Origin: Fischerella sp. JS2
GTDB taxonomy: Bacteria; Cyanobacteriota; Cyanobacteriia; Cyanobacteriales; Nostocaceae
Length of the DNA: 64,000 nucleotides
Reading direction: 5' to 3'
NCBI RefSeq assembly: GCF_032393985.1
Contig: NZ_CP135918.1
Span: 4,589,724 to 4,653,723, forward strand
The number at the start of each line of letters is the position of its first letter. Within the stretch, counting starts at the first letter, position 1. Below, piece after piece: positions 63,980 to 64,000 of the stretch. The notes under the pieces were generated by a model. The model ran no database searches and had not been told where the DNA came from. It saw only the letters and a list, made by a program, of their open reading frames with translations. Position numbers and translations under genes: made by a program.

Positions 63980-64000
63980 GTGGACTACCAAAATTTTGAG
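63980..64000 (+). CDS. Start of a gene cut by the right edge
   Basis: A GTG at 63980, with AGAGGA nine bases upstream, opens a frame MDYQNFE that runs off the window. Seven residues do not allow identification. The good ribosome site and the edge position are the only evidence. Confidence 0.45.

Overview
The window looks like chromosomal DNA of a filamentous, probably heterocyst-forming cyanobacterium of the Nostocales. Reasons: frequent GCGATCGC (HIP1) octamers, tandem heptamer repeats between genes, a naturally split DnaE with a 36-residue C-intein, ChlP, a cyanobacterial glucolipid synthase, SLH-domain iron-uptake porin, DUF1825 and EbsA-like proteins. Species and genus are not decided by the sequence. 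No tRNA, rRNA or CRISPR array was recognised.

Layout. 1-5150: receiver-domain fragment, ferredoxin, the groESL operon with a K-box and a perfect CIRCE, then a tnpB-only IS605-type element behind a 63-bp tandem duplication. 5151-13000: a conserved unknown protein, dnaX split into two frames by a C-rich heptamer tract, a large porin whose ribosome site matches the Yfr1 sRNA motif, and MgdA overlapping a radical SAM gene. 13260-19980: EbsA-like gene, a BioD-like/DRTGG protein, then an arsR-pstS-pstC-pstA-pstB operon behind a three-repeat PHO box, then a 3-methyladenine glycosylase. 20177-27124: chlP, an HtrA protease, a secreted protein, and a decaying cluster: a 15-codon stub of a sensory-rhodopsin-transducer-like gene, a GH13 enzyme broken by an 11-bp tandem duplication, and an intact LLM-family flavin oxidoreductase.

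27339-40600: ftsH, membrane proteins, an AI-2E family exporter, an SDR lacking its catalytic tyrosine, a frameshifted antitoxin-like remnant, a RodZ-like protein, an rRNA pseudouridine synthase, a Dps with a degenerate ferroxidase site, a complete IS1-family element with an 8-bp target duplication and a slippery heptamer, an AraC regulator, cdsA and cbiT. 40934-53750: a sugar nucleotidyltransferase, family 4 uracil-DNA glycosylase, mscL, pyrF, tyrS, a class A penicillin-binding protein, TM2 and HhH proteins, lepB, a TPR protein and a methyltransferase. 53756-64000: NADAR protein, orphan PD-(D/E)XK-like nuclease, dnaE C-terminal half with Int-C, gatA, two more RodZ-like proteins, an alpha/beta hydrolase and a PadR regulator.

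Most of the window is housekeeping in short operons. Genome plasticity is the distinctive theme: heptamer arrays, a 30-nt palindrome present five times, a ~90-bp dispersed repeat in both orientations, two insertion sequences, and at least three genes broken or frameshifted by small repeat or homopolymer changes (dnaX, GH13, antitoxin-like gene). The strongest regulatory observations are the K-box/CIRCE pair, the PHO box before the ArsR-led phosphate transporter, and the Yfr1-complementary porin leader. No single undescribed system stands out clearly.
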